Below, piece by piece: positions 15,593-23,782 of a stretch of 64,000 bases of DNA. The first letter of the stretch is position 1, and every line of letters begins with the position of its first letter. The notes beneath the pieces were generated by a model. That model ran no database searches, was not told the DNA's origin, and was given only the letters and a program-made list of their open reading frames with translations. The translations under genes were made by a program, and so were the position numbers. Source of the DNA: Pirellulales bacterium (GTDB lineage: Bacteria; Planctomycetota; Planctomycetia; Pirellulales; JAICIG01); contig JAICLL010000003.1 of assembly GCA_025927475.1 (NCBI GenBank), positions 62,001 to 126,000 of the forward strand. Direction: 5' to 3'.

Positions 15593-16786
15593 ATGACCCA
15601 TCCCAGCCGCAGCACTCGGCGCGAGTTTCTGCAAGGCAAATCGGCCGCCGATTCGATCGCCGATTTGCTCGACCGCGGCGGGCCGGAGGCTGCACAGCCC
15701 GCCGCTGCAAGCGAGAGTTATCTGCTGCAGTTCGGCCGCCGGGCCATGGCCTGCCAATTCGAGGCCTTTTTCAACGCCGGGCAATATGCCGCCGCCGCCG
15801 ACGCCGCGATGGCGGCCTTCGATCTGATCGACTGTCTCGAAGCGCAAATGACGGTCTTCCGCGACGAGAGCGAGATCGCGCGCATGAACCGCTCCGCCGC
15901 CGAGCAGGCCGTCGAAGTCGAGCCGCGGCTGTTTGACTTGCTCCGGCGGGCCGTCGAGTTGCACTGGCAGACCGATGGCGCCCTGGACATCACCGCCGGG
16001 CCGTTGACCAAGGTCTGGGGGTTTTATCGGCGGCAAGGGGCGATTCCCGGCGCAGCGGAACTTGCCGAAGCCCGCGACCGCGTCGGCAGCCAATGGCTCG
16101 AGCTGGATGAGGCGGCTAGGACGATTCAATTTCGCAAGTCAGGCATGGAACTCAATCTCGGGGCGATCGGCAAGGGATACGCCCTCGATCGTGCCGCCGA
16201 GGAACTGTTGGCGGCCGGCATCGACAGTTTCCTCTTGCACGGCGGCAGCAGCAGCGTGCTGGCCCGCGGCTCGTGTGGGCTGGCCGGCGGCGACGGTTGG
16301 AAGGTTGACCTGCGGCACCCCTTGCATCCAGAGCGCTCGATTGCCGAAATCCGACTGCGCGACCGAGCCTTGGGCACCTCGGGAGCCGGCACACAATTCT
16401 TCCGGCATCAAGGTCGGCGGTATGGGCACATTCTCGACCCGCGAACCGGCTGGCCCGCCGAGGGCGTCTATTCCACCACCGTCATCACCAGCCGCGCCGC
16501 CGACGCCGACGCCCTCGCCACCGCGCTCTATGTGCTCGGGCCCGAGCGCGCGGCGACCTGGTGCCGGCGGCATCCAGAGGTCGGCCTTCTCATGGTGCTG
16601 CCGGGCGAAGGCGGCAAACGCGTCGAAGTGCTCGTCGAAGGCATTGCCGAGGGCGACTATCGGCTGACGGGCACGCAACCGCCTTTCTTTCGCGGAACGC
16701 AAAACGAGCTTGCGCGTGCGGATTCGCACAGCCTGAGACAAGATGTCACGCCCGGCAAAGATCCGGAGCCAAATCAACACAGCTAA
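15593..16786 (+). CDS. apbE: FAD:protein FMN transferase (ApbE family)
   Basis: The 397-residue protein starts with a short twin-arginine-like leader (STRREFLQGKSAA). ApbE signatures follow: MACQFEAFFNAG, FDLIDCLEAQMTVFRDESEI, DGALDITAGPLTKVWGF, MELNLGAIGKGYALDRAAEE, LLHGGSSSVLARG, GTSGAGTQFFRH and GHILDPRTGWPAEGVYSTTV. Known members attach FMN from FAD to a Thr of target proteins such as RnfG, NqrC and NosR outside the cytoplasm. No target with an FMN-binding domain is seen in this window. The ATG at 15593 was preferred over the in-frame GTG at 15575. It precedes the NO genes and may flavinylate a redox partner of that pathway. Confidence 0.88.
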   Translation: MTHPSRSTRREFLQGKSAADSIADLLDRGGPEAAQPAAASESYLLQFGRRAMACQFEAFFNAGQYAAAADAAMAAFDLIDCLEAQMTVFRDESEIARMNRSAAEQAVEVEPRLFDLLRRAVELHWQTDGALDITAGPLTKVWGFYRRQGAIPGAAELAEARDRVGSQWLELDEAARTIQFRKSGMELNLGAIGKGYALDRAAEELLAAGIDSFLLHGGSSSVLARGSCGLAGGDGWKVDLRHPLHPERSIAEIRLRDRALGTSGAGTQFFRHQGRRYGHILDPRTGWPAEGVYSTTVITSRAADADALATALYVLGPERAATWCRRHPEVGLLMVLPGEGGKRVEVLVEGIAEGDYRLTGTQPPFFRGTQNELARADSHSLRQDVTPGKDPEPNQHS

Positions 16787-16899
16787 CGCCGCGGAAAAAA
16801 AGGGCTGCGCGGGGTCTGTCAGCGCGATCAACATCGCGGCACGCCGCTTGCTTTTATCAGGACCTAAACGTCCAGATATTCTGATTCGAGGCACCGCCG

Positions 16900-18804
16900 A
16901 TGAGTACGGCCCTTCTGCCTGAGGCAGGCACTTTGATTCCCGACTTGTTGCGAGCACGGCCCCATGCGCGGGCCGTGCTCGATCGTTATGGCTTGCGTGG
17001 CTGCGGTGGACCGGAGGGACCCGCCGAGACGTTGGGCTTTTTTGCCCGAGCGCATGAGGTGCCGCTGGAGCGCTTGTGCCGCGAAATCGAAGAAGCGGCC
17101 CGCCGCCCTTCGCCGCCCACGCCGCCGGCGGTGCCCAAATCGGCGCTGGAAGACACGCTCTACCGCCCGTTCTTCAAGGCGGGCATCGCCGTGGTGCTCA
17201 CGCTCGGCGCCGCCTGGGGCGCCTATCTGCTGGCACGCATCGCCGTGGCCGGCTCGTTCACCGCGGCCGGCGTGCAAGCGATCAACGCTCACGGACATGC
17301 CCAAATTTTTGGCTGGGTCGGGCTGTTTGTGATGGGCTTCGCTTACCAGGCGTTCCCAAGATTCAAACACACCACGCTGGCGCATCCGCGCTTGGCGCTG
17401 GCCACGCTGTGGCTGCTGCTGGTCGGGCTGGTCGGCCGATCGGTCGGGCAGATGCTGGCGGGCAGCTATTCGTGGATCTGGTGGATGACAGTGGCGGCGT
17501 CAGCTTGCGAAGTGGCCGCGGTCGCCATGTTCGCCTGGCTGATTGTCGTCACCTGGCGCCGCAGCGGTAAACCGCTGGCGTTCTATGAATACTACATTCT
17601 TTCGGCCCTGGGTTGGTTTCTGGCGCAGACCGTCTATGAAGGCGTGTACCTGACCATCACGTCGTCGGCGCGCGGCGATGAGTTGGTGGCGCTGGTCTCC
17701 ACCTGGCAAGCGCCGCTGCGCGATATGCAGATTCATGGCTTCGCGCTGCTGATCATTCTAGGCGTGAGCCAGCGCCTCTTTCATCACTTCTATGGCTTAC
17801 CGATCGCCAACAGCCGGCTCAGCCTGACTCTGCTGGCGGTGCTCAATGCGGCGGTCGTGGGCGAAGCGACGGGCCTGGTGTTGATGAAAACCGTGGGCCA
17901 TGCCTGGGCCGCGCTCTGGTATGGTTCGGTGTTGGCCCTGGCGGCCGCGACCGCCGTGCTCGTCAAAAGCTGGCACATCTTTTCGCCCGCCGAAGACGGC
18001 GACCGCAGTCTGAAGTTTTTGCGTGCGGCGTATGTCTGGCTGTTTGTTTCGCTGACGATGCTCGTGGCGCTGCCGGCGTATCAGTATGGCTTGTTGGGCG
18101 CCCTGGCGCCCGAAAGCGCCGCCGCGCGGTTGGGTTTTTCGCACGCTTACTATGGCGCCGCCCGGCACGCCATTACCGTCGGGTTTGTGAGCCTGATGAT
18201 CGTGGGCGTCGCGGCAAAGGTCGTGCCCACGCTCAATGGCATCGCGCCGGCCAGCCTCACCGCGCTCTGGCCGACCTTTGTGCTGATCAACTGCGGATGC
18301 GCGTTGCGGGTTTTCGGACAAACGCTCACCGATTTTTCGAGCCACGCCTACGCCCTGGCGGGAGTCAGCGGAACGTTGGAAGTGACGGGACTGGCAATCT
18401 GGGGCTGGCACCTGTGGCGCGTGATGTCGGGCAAGGCAACCGAGCGTGCGGGGGCTACGCTGGACACGACCGCGCCGGTGAACGGCCCGATCGAACCGCG
18501 CCACACCGTGGCGGCGGTGCTCGACCGCTTTCCAGACCTCTTGCCCACCTTTGTGTCGTTTGGCTTCAAGATGCTTGCCGATCCGCATTTCCGACGCGGC
18601 ATCGCCCGGGTCGTCACGATCGAACGCGCTTGCCGCCGGATGGGCGTCGATTGCCAGCGGTTTGTGGCGGCACTGAACGAAGCTCGCATCGCGCGCCTGC
18701 AAATGATTGCCGCCGACGAGGTACATGTTTTGCCCGCGGTGAGAAGGGCGGGTGATGAGGAACCAAGGTCCGCCTCGCTGCAACACAGCCATGCGTCTCT
18801 GTAG
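16900..18804 (+). CDS. NnrS-family membrane protein fused to Ric-type (DUF542) and DUF1858 domains
   Basis: The 634-residue protein has three parts. Residues 10-70 (LIPDLLRARPHARAVLDRYG, then CGGPEGPAETLGFFARAHEV) match the N-terminal domain of Ric/ScdA iron-sulfur repair proteins, although only one Cys remains in the usual motif. Residues about 90-530 are a 12-helix NnrS-like domain with conserved His in NAHGHAQIFGWVGLFVMGFA, MQIHGFALLIILGVSQRLFH and ARHAITVGFVSLMIVGVAAK. Residues 540-610 (AAVLDRFPDLLPTFVSFGFK) form a DUF1858 domain. NnrS is a haem- and copper-containing protein linked to NO stress. It lies just upstream of norZ on the same strand. SD GAGG is nine bases before the ATG. Confidence 0.82.
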   Translation: MSTALLPEAGTLIPDLLRARPHARAVLDRYGLRGCGGPEGPAETLGFFARAHEVPLERLCREIEEAARRPSPPTPPAVPKSALEDTLYRPFFKAGIAVVLTLGAAWGAYLLARIAVAGSFTAAGVQAINAHGHAQIFGWVGLFVMGFAYQAFPRFKHTTLAHPRLALATLWLLLVGLVGRSVGQMLAGSYSWIWWMTVAASACEVAAVAMFAWLIVVTWRRSGKPLAFYEYYILSALGWFLAQTVYEGVYLTITSSARGDELVALVSTWQAPLRDMQIHGFALLIILGVSQRLFHHFYGLPIANSRLSLTLLAVLNAAVVGEATGLVLMKTVGHAWAALWYGSVLALAAATAVLVKSWHIFSPAEDGDRSLKFLRAAYVWLFVSLTMLVALPAYQYGLLGALAPESAAARLGFSHAYYGAARHAITVGFVSLMIVGVAAKVVPTLNGIAPASLTALWPTFVLINCGCALRVFGQTLTDFSSHAYALAGVSGTLEVTGLAIWGWHLWRVMSGKATERAGATLDTTAPVNGPIEPRHTVAAVLDRFPDLLPTFVSFGFKMLADPHFRRGIARVVTIERACRRMGVDCQRFVAALNEARIARLQMIAADEVHVLPAVRRAGDEEPRSASLQHSHASL

Positions 18805-18826
18805 GGAACGGACTCCGTGCCGTTCC
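18805..18826 (-). repeat. Dispersed palindromic element, family A, copy 4
   Basis: A perfect core in reverse orientation (ggaacggactccgtgccg...), starting immediately after the stop of the NnrS-like gene, between it and norZ. Confidence 0.8.
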
Positions 18827-18914
18827 CTACAAACGTCGAACGTAAAACCTGCCGCTCTGGACTCAAACCTAACTGCGAACATCTAGGTCGCCTGGTCTTT
18901 CAATAACCTTTGAC

Positions 18915-18918
18915 GGAG
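18915..18918 (+). promoter_or_regulatory. Shine-Dalgarno fixing the norZ start
   Basis: GGAG lies six bases before ATG 18925. This favours the ATG over an in-frame TTG at 18910, which would precede this site. Confidence 0.6.
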
Positions 18919-18924
18919 CAAACG

Positions 18925-21231
18925 ATGCACTATCGTAAATTATGGCTAGGACTAACGACCGTGGTGATCGCGTCGTTCGCCGTGCTCGGCTATTACGGCG
19001 CTGAAATTTATCGCCTGGCGCCGCCCATACCGCAGCGTGTGGTGACCACCGACGGCAAGGTGCTCTTCACCGGCGACGACATCCGCGACGGGCAAAATGT
19101 CTGGCAGTCGCTGGGCGGGCAAGAGGTCGGCTCGATCTGGGGCCACGGCGCCTATGTGGCCCCCGATTGGTCGGCCGATTGGCTGCATCGCGAGGCGCGC
19201 TGGATGCTCGATCGTTGGGCGCGGCAAGAGCATCAGCAGACCTATGACAACCTGCCGGTCGAAGCTCAGGCGGCCTTGCAAGCGCGGCTTCAAAAGGAGC
19301 TGCGCACCAATACCTATGATGCCGCCAGCGGCGATCTGACGGTTTCGCCCGATCGCGCCGAGGCCATTCAGACGGTGGGCGAGCATTACGCCGCGGTGTT
19401 TGGCGACGCGCGTGAGGCGGCTTCGCAGCGCGACGCCTACGCCATTCCGGCCAATGCCATCAAGTCGCCCGAACGCCAGCGATTGCTGAATTCGTTTTTC
19501 TTTTGGACGTCTTGGGCGTGCGTCACCCAGCGGCCCGGCAGCGACGTCAGCTATACGCAAAACTGGCCTTCTGAGCCGCTGGTGGGCAACGCGCCCACCG
19601 GGTCGATTGTGATTTGGTCGGTGCTCAGTTTTGTCTGGCTGTTGGCGGGCATCGGGGCGCTCGGCTGGTACTTCGCCGTTCAAAATCGCAAAAAGAGCGA
19701 CGAAGACGACCACCTGCCCGCCAAAGATCCGCTGCTCGCCCTGAACCCGACGCCCTCGATGCGGGCCACGCTCAAATATTTCTGGGTGTGCGCCGCGCTA
19801 ATGGTGTTGCAAGTGGGCCTGGGGGCGGTCACAGCTCACTATGGAGTCGAAGGGTCGGGCTTCTATGGCATCCCGCTGGCCAAATACCTTCCCTACGCCG
19901 TCACGCGCACCTGGCACACGCAGCTTGGCGTCTTCTGGATTGCCACTGCCTGGCTGGCCACCGGGCTGTTCATGGCCCCGGCGGTGTCGGGCTACGAGCC
20001 CAAGTTTCAACGCCTCGGCGTGAATGTGCTGTTCGGCTGCTTGCTGGTCATCGTGCTTGGCTCGATGTTCGGGCAGTGGCTCGGCGTGCAACAGCGTCTG
20101 GGCTTCGACGCCAACTTCTGGTTTGGCCATCAAGGATACGAATACGTCGATCTGGGCCGCTTCTGGCAGCTCTTTCTGTTTGCTGGCTTGTTTATCTGGC
20201 TGGCGTTGATGGCCCGCGCCATGTGGCCGGCCTTCCGCCAGCCAGGCGAAGGGCGGCACCTGCTCGCGTTGTTTCTCATCTCGTCGTTGGCCATCGCCGG
20301 CTTTTATGGGGCGGGGCTGATGTGGGGGCGGCAGACCAACCTGGCCATCGCCGAATACTGGCGGTGGTGGGTCGTGCATCTCTGGGTCGAAGGCTTTTTT
20401 GAGGTCTTCGCCACGGTGGTCATCGCCTTCCTGTTTACGCGCATGGGGCTGCTGAAGGCCGCCACGGCTTCGGCCGCCGTGATCTTCTCGACCACCATCT
20501 TTCTGTCGGGCGGAATTCTGGGCACGTTTCACCACCTGTATTTCTCGGGCACGCCCACGGCCATTCTGGCGCTGGGCGCCATGTTCAGCGCCCTGGAAGT
20601 CGTGCCGCTGGTGCTGATTGGTTTCGAGGCGTATGAAAACCTGACGCTCACGCGGGCGCGCCCCTGGGTGGCCGGCTATAAGTGGCCGATCTATTTCTTC
20701 GTGGCCGTGGCCTTCTGGAACCTGGTGGGCGCGGGATTGTTCGGCTTTTTAATCAATCCGCCGATCGCGCTGTACTACATGCAAGGGCTGAACACCACGC
20801 CGGTGCACGGTCACACCGCGCTGTTCGGCGTGTATGGCATGCTTGGCATTGGTCTCATGTTGTTCTGTCTGAAGGGGCTGGCCACGCGCAGCGTGTGGCG
20901 TACACGGCTCTTGGGCTTCTCCTTCTGGGCGATCAATATCGGCCTGGGCCTGATGGTGCTGATCAGCATCCTGCCAGTGGGTCTGTTGCAGACCTGGGCC
21001 AGCGTGCAATACGGCATGTGGTACGCCCGATCGGCGGAGTTCATGCAAACCGATCTCATGGACACGCTGCGTTGGCTGCGTGTGGTCGGCGACACGATCT
21101 TTGCCGTGGGCATTGTGGGGCTGGGTTGGTTTGTGTTGGGTTTGAAGACGGGCTGGTCGGTGGTTCCGGTGGAAAGCCGCGAGCGGGCGCCAAGCCCTCC
21201 GTTGTCTGGACATGCACGCCCATCTGTGTAA
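18925..21231 (+). CDS. norZ: Quinol-dependent nitric oxide reductase (single-subunit qNOR)
   Basis: The 768-residue protein reduces 2 NO to N2O in the membrane. The N-terminal periplasmic extension typical of qNOR is present (VTTDGKVLFTGDDIRDGQNV, WQSLGGQEVGSIWGHGAYVA, DWSADWLHREA). The catalytic domain has about 14 helices with the expected ligands: the low-spin haem His of RTWHTQLGVFWIATAWLA, FeB ligands in VVHLWVEGFFEVFATVVIAF and LGTFHHLYFSGTP, and the haem b/b3 pair in VHGHTALFGVYGMLGIGL. The Glu of VEGFFE is the conserved active-site acid. It lacks a NorC partner, as expected for qNOR. Start chosen by GGAG at 18915-18918. Confidence 0.95.
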   Translation: MHYRKLWLGLTTVVIASFAVLGYYGAEIYRLAPPIPQRVVTTDGKVLFTGDDIRDGQNVWQSLGGQEVGSIWGHGAYVAPDWSADWLHREARWMLDRWARQEHQQTYDNLPVEAQAALQARLQKELRTNTYDAASGDLTVSPDRAEAIQTVGEHYAAVFGDAREAASQRDAYAIPANAIKSPERQRLLNSFFFWTSWACVTQRPGSDVSYTQNWPSEPLVGNAPTGSIVIWSVLSFVWLLAGIGALGWYFAVQNRKKSDEDDHLPAKDPLLALNPTPSMRATLKYFWVCAALMVLQVGLGAVTAHYGVEGSGFYGIPLAKYLPYAVTRTWHTQLGVFWIATAWLATGLFMAPAVSGYEPKFQRLGVNVLFGCLLVIVLGSMFGQWLGVQQRLGFDANFWFGHQGYEYVDLGRFWQLFLFAGLFIWLALMARAMWPAFRQPGEGRHLLALFLISSLAIAGFYGAGLMWGRQTNLAIAEYWRWWVVHLWVEGFFEVFATVVIAFLFTRMGLLKAATASAAVIFSTTIFLSGGILGTFHHLYFSGTPTAILALGAMFSALEVVPLVLIGFEAYENLTLTRARPWVAGYKWPIYFFVAVAFWNLVGAGLFGFLINPPIALYYMQGLNTTPVHGHTALFGVYGMLGIGLMLFCLKGLATRSVWRTRLLGFSFWAINIGLGLMVLISILPVGLLQTWASVQYGMWYARSAEFMQTDLMDTLRWLRVVGDTIFAVGIVGLGWFVLGLKTGWSVVPVESRERAPSPPLSGHARPSV

Positions 21232-21256
21232 AAGTGGAGGTAAAGGTCCAGATATG

Positions 21257-21292
21257 AGTAGGGTGGGCCGAGCGGCAGTGAGCCCCACCATT
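21257..21292 (+). repeat. Dispersed element, family C, copy 1
   Basis: agtagggtgggccgag followed by a short variable part and gccccacca. It shares this pattern with 36917-37020 and 38771-38882. Confidence 0.6.
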
Positions 21293-21328
21293 GGGCCGAA
21301 AACAGATTGAGGCAGTGCGAGCCTTCAC

Positions 21329-21350
21329 GGAACGGCACGGAGTCCGTTCC
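21329..21350 (+). repeat. Dispersed palindromic element, family A, copy 5
   Basis: A consensus core with arms ggaacgg/ccgttcc, about 45 bases before the start of the mono-haem protein gene. Confidence 0.8.
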
Positions 21351-21393
21351 CTACAGAACGTCTAAACGAGTTTCCATCCGAAGCGGTCACGCA

Positions 21394-22698
21394 ATGTATT
21401 CCCACTCGCCACTTCGCTCCTGTTGGGCGGCCTGCGTCCTGGTGCTGTTGTCGGCCGCGACCGCCCACGGCGAGTTGCCCTATGAGTCGGAGCCGATCAA
21501 TTACCTCACCGCGCCGCTGACCGATCCGGTGGCGCGGTTGCAGAGCAAGCTCGAGCGCGGCGAGGCCGAATTGAAATACGACGACCAATACGGCTACTTG
21601 CCCGACCTGTTGCGGCAATTAGAGATTAGCCCCGCTTCGCAAATGCTGGTGTTTTCGAAAACCAGTTTCCAGCGCAGCCGCATCTCGCGCCGCAGCCCGC
21701 GGGCGGTCTACTTCAACGACGACACCTATATCGGCTTCGTGCAGCAGGGCGAAGTGATCGAAATCTCAGCGGCCGATCCGCGGCAAGGCGCCGTCTTCTA
21801 CACGCTAGCGCAAGCCAAAGCCGAGCGGCCCATGTTGCGGCGCGAGACGCACGATTGCCTGCAATGCCATTCGTCGTCAAAAACCCAGGACGTGCCCGGC
21901 CATTTGGTACGGTCGGTGTTTCCCGACGGCTCGGGCATGCCGGTGTTCAACGCCGGCACCTTCAACACCAGCCACGAAAGCCCGCTCAAAGAGCGGTGGG
22001 GCGGCTGGTATGTAACCGGCACGCACGGCCAGCAGCGGCACATGGGCAATGTGACCGTCACCGATCGGCAGCGGCCCGAGCGGCTCGATATCGAAGCGGG
22101 GGCCAATGTCACCGAGCTGACAAAGCTGATTGACACCAAGCCCTATCTGACCGGGCATAGCGACATCGTGGCCCTGATGGTGCTCGAACATCAGGTGAAG
22201 ATGCACAACCTGATTACCGCCGCGGGCTATCACGCGCGGCTGGCGCTGCACTATGAAGCCTCGATCAACAAGGCCCTCGGCCGGCCCGCCGACCATCTTT
22301 CCGAGAGCACGCAGAGCCGCTACAAAACGCCCGCCGACAAGCTCTTGAAGTATCTGCTGTTCACCGAAGAGACGCCGCTGGCGGGCCGCGTCACAGGCAC
22401 ATCTCCGTTTGCCCACGAGTTTGCCGCGCGCGGGCCGCGCGACCGGCAGGGCCGCTCGCTGCGCGATTTCGATCTGGAGCACTGGCTGTTCAAGTATCCG
22501 TGCAGCTACGAGATCTATTCGGCCGCCTTTGACGGCTTGCCCGATGTCGTGAAACAGCACGTCTATCGCCGGCTATACGACGTCCTGATTGGCCAGGACC
22601 AATCGAGTGATTTTGCGCGATTGAGCGCCGCCGATCGTCAGGCGATCCGCGAGATTCTGCTCGACACCAAGCCCGGCTTGCCAGACTACTGGAAATAG
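21394..22698 (+). CDS. Secreted mono-haem c-type cytochrome-like protein, NO-block neighbour
   Basis: The 434-residue protein has a signal peptide (CWAACVLVLLSAATAHG) and one CxxCH motif, HDCLQCHSSSK, with Cys at about residues 155 and 158. Around it are well ordered, probably conserved segments: PINYLTAPLTDPVARLQSKL, DDQYGYLPDLLRQLEISPAS, LVFSKTSFQRSRISRRSPRA, VYFNDDTYIGFVQQGEVIEI, FNTSHESPLKERWGGWYVTG and HQVKMHNLITAAGYHARLAL. A plain cytochrome c is 80-120 residues, so most of this protein is another fold with His-rich helices that could supply a distal ligand. It follows norZ on the same strand. I do not recognise a characterised family; an electron-transfer or NO/nitrite-related periplasmic role is inferred from context only. 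Confidence 0.75.
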   Translation: MYSHSPLRSCWAACVLVLLSAATAHGELPYESEPINYLTAPLTDPVARLQSKLERGEAELKYDDQYGYLPDLLRQLEISPASQMLVFSKTSFQRSRISRRSPRAVYFNDDTYIGFVQQGEVIEISAADPRQGAVFYTLAQAKAERPMLRRETHDCLQCHSSSKTQDVPGHLVRSVFPDGSGMPVFNAGTFNTSHESPLKERWGGWYVTGTHGQQRHMGNVTVTDRQRPERLDIEAGANVTELTKLIDTKPYLTGHSDIVALMVLEHQVKMHNLITAAGYHARLALHYEASINKALGRPADHLSESTQSRYKTPADKLLKYLLFTEETPLAGRVTGTSPFAHEFAARGPRDRQGRSLRDFDLEHWLFKYPCSYEIYSAAFDGLPDVVKQHVYRRLYDVLIGQDQSSDFARLSAADRQAIREILLDTKPGLPDYWK

Positions 22699-22751
22699 CT
22701 GCATTGGTCAGGCTTTCCCGCGTGGCGGCTGGCAATTAAACTGCACGTTAT

Positions 22752-23369
22752 ATGTCGACAACGGATTTCAGCCTTGGTTTTGCCGGCACGCCGCCCTGGA
22801 AAGACGTGTTGGAAGAGCTCCTTCCCGGGCAAGGGAACTGGAACGACGAGCAGTACCTGACGCTTACCGATGGCGCTCGTCGCCTGGTCGAGTTTACCGA
22901 TGGCGTGCTGGAGATTCTGCCGATGCCGACGGATCGCCACCAATCGATCGTCAAGTTCTTGCTCTTCGCGTTGGATCGCTTCATCACTCCCCTCGGTGGG
23001 ACAGTTCTGTTCTCACCATTGCGGTTGCAGATCAGGCCGGGCAAGTACTGCGAACCCGATCTGATCGTGTTGCGATCGGCCTGCGATCCGCGCCGGCAAG
23101 ACCGCTATTGGACGGGCGCCGATCTGGTCGTTGAGGTCGTCAGCTCCGGACGTGTCGAACGCGACACGGTCGAAAAGCGCGCCGACTACGCGGAGGCCCG
23201 TGTCTCGGAATACTGGATCGTGAATCCCGAGGAAGAGACGATCACCGTCTTGAAGCTGGCTGGCAGCGCCTACGCCGAGGCAGGAGTTTTTCGTAGGAGC
23301 GACACGGCGACCTCCCCGTTGCTTGCGGGGTTCTCGGTCGCGGTCGCCGCGGTCTTCGCGGCGATTTAG
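22752..23369 (+). CDS. Uma2 family (DUF820) putative nuclease
   Basis: The 205-residue protein is of a different subgroup from the tandem three. It has the N-terminal WNDEQYLTLTDGARRLVEFT segment, DGVLEILPMPTDRHQSIVKF, the catalytic Asp in YCEPDLIVLRSACD, the Glu in DLVVEVVSSGRVERDT and the Lys in VEKRADYAEARVSEYWIVNP. This is the classical Uma2 order. It is 28 bases upstream of an antitoxin gene in the same direction, so both may share a transcript. Function of the family is not established. Confidence 0.85.
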   Translation: MSTTDFSLGFAGTPPWKDVLEELLPGQGNWNDEQYLTLTDGARRLVEFTDGVLEILPMPTDRHQSIVKFLLFALDRFITPLGGTVLFSPLRLQIRPGKYCEPDLIVLRSACDPRRQDRYWTGADLVVEVVSSGRVERDTVEKRADYAEARVSEYWIVNPEEETITVLKLAGSAYAEAGVFRRSDTATSPLLAGFSVAVAAVFAAI

Positions 23370-23397
23370 CACACGCGGATCAAGGGGATTTTGCACC

Positions 23398-23637
23398 ATG
23401 TCGATGGCCAACACAATCACGGTCGAAGACGCCCAGGCTTCGCTGAAAAGCTTGATCCATCAACTGGCGGCGGGAGATGAAGTGATCATCACCGAAAACC
23501 AGCGGCCCGTCGCCAGACTGATTGGCGAGTCGACGCGGGTTCGGCGCCCGCGCACTCCTGGAAACTGCAAGGGCATGATCGCCCTGCTCATCGAAGATGA
23601 TGAGCACTTGGAAGGTTTTGCCGACTACATGCCATGA
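23398..23637 (+). CDS. Phd/YefM-type antitoxin, toxin lost
   Basis: The 79-residue protein has the Phd/YefM DNA-binding fold start (ANTITVEDAQASLKSLIHQL, AAGDEVIITENQRPVARLIG) and a toxin-binding tail (GMIALLIEDDEHLEGFADYM). Such antitoxins neutralise a PIN-domain RNase and repress their own promoter. The following frame overlaps its stop (ATGA) in the way a toxin gene would, but it is truncated (23634-23717). The ATG at 23398 was used; the open frame extends further into the upstream Uma2 gene. Confidence 0.8.
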   Translation: MSMANTITVEDAQASLKSLIHQLAAGDEVIITENQRPVARLIGESTRVRRPRTPGNCKGMIALLIEDDEHLEGFADYMP

Positions 23638-23717
23638 GGCTGTTGCTTGGTACCCATGCGTTCTTGTGGTTCGTGGAACGATCGAATTTCAACCTATTCC
23701 GCGATCAATCCACTTGA
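23634..23717 (+). pseudogene. Truncated PIN-domain (VapC-like) toxin
   Basis: Overlapping the antitoxin stop by four bases, this frame reads MRLLLGTHAFLWFVERSN and stops after 27 residues. Intact toxins of this family begin MRLLLDTHAFLWF; here the first catalytic Asp is Gly and nothing after about residue 14 resembles the family. The rest of the gene is gone from the window. It is a remnant and should be inactive. Confidence 0.65.
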
Positions 23718-23782
23718 CAGGTCGGGAGTCGGCCGCTTCAACTCGACATCGGTACGCATTAGGGGAGCGATCGCCGAATCCG

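Noticed and set aside
17797..18882. A minus-strand open frame of 361 codons
   Set aside because: Antisense to the NnrS-like gene, with composition typical of a shadow frame.
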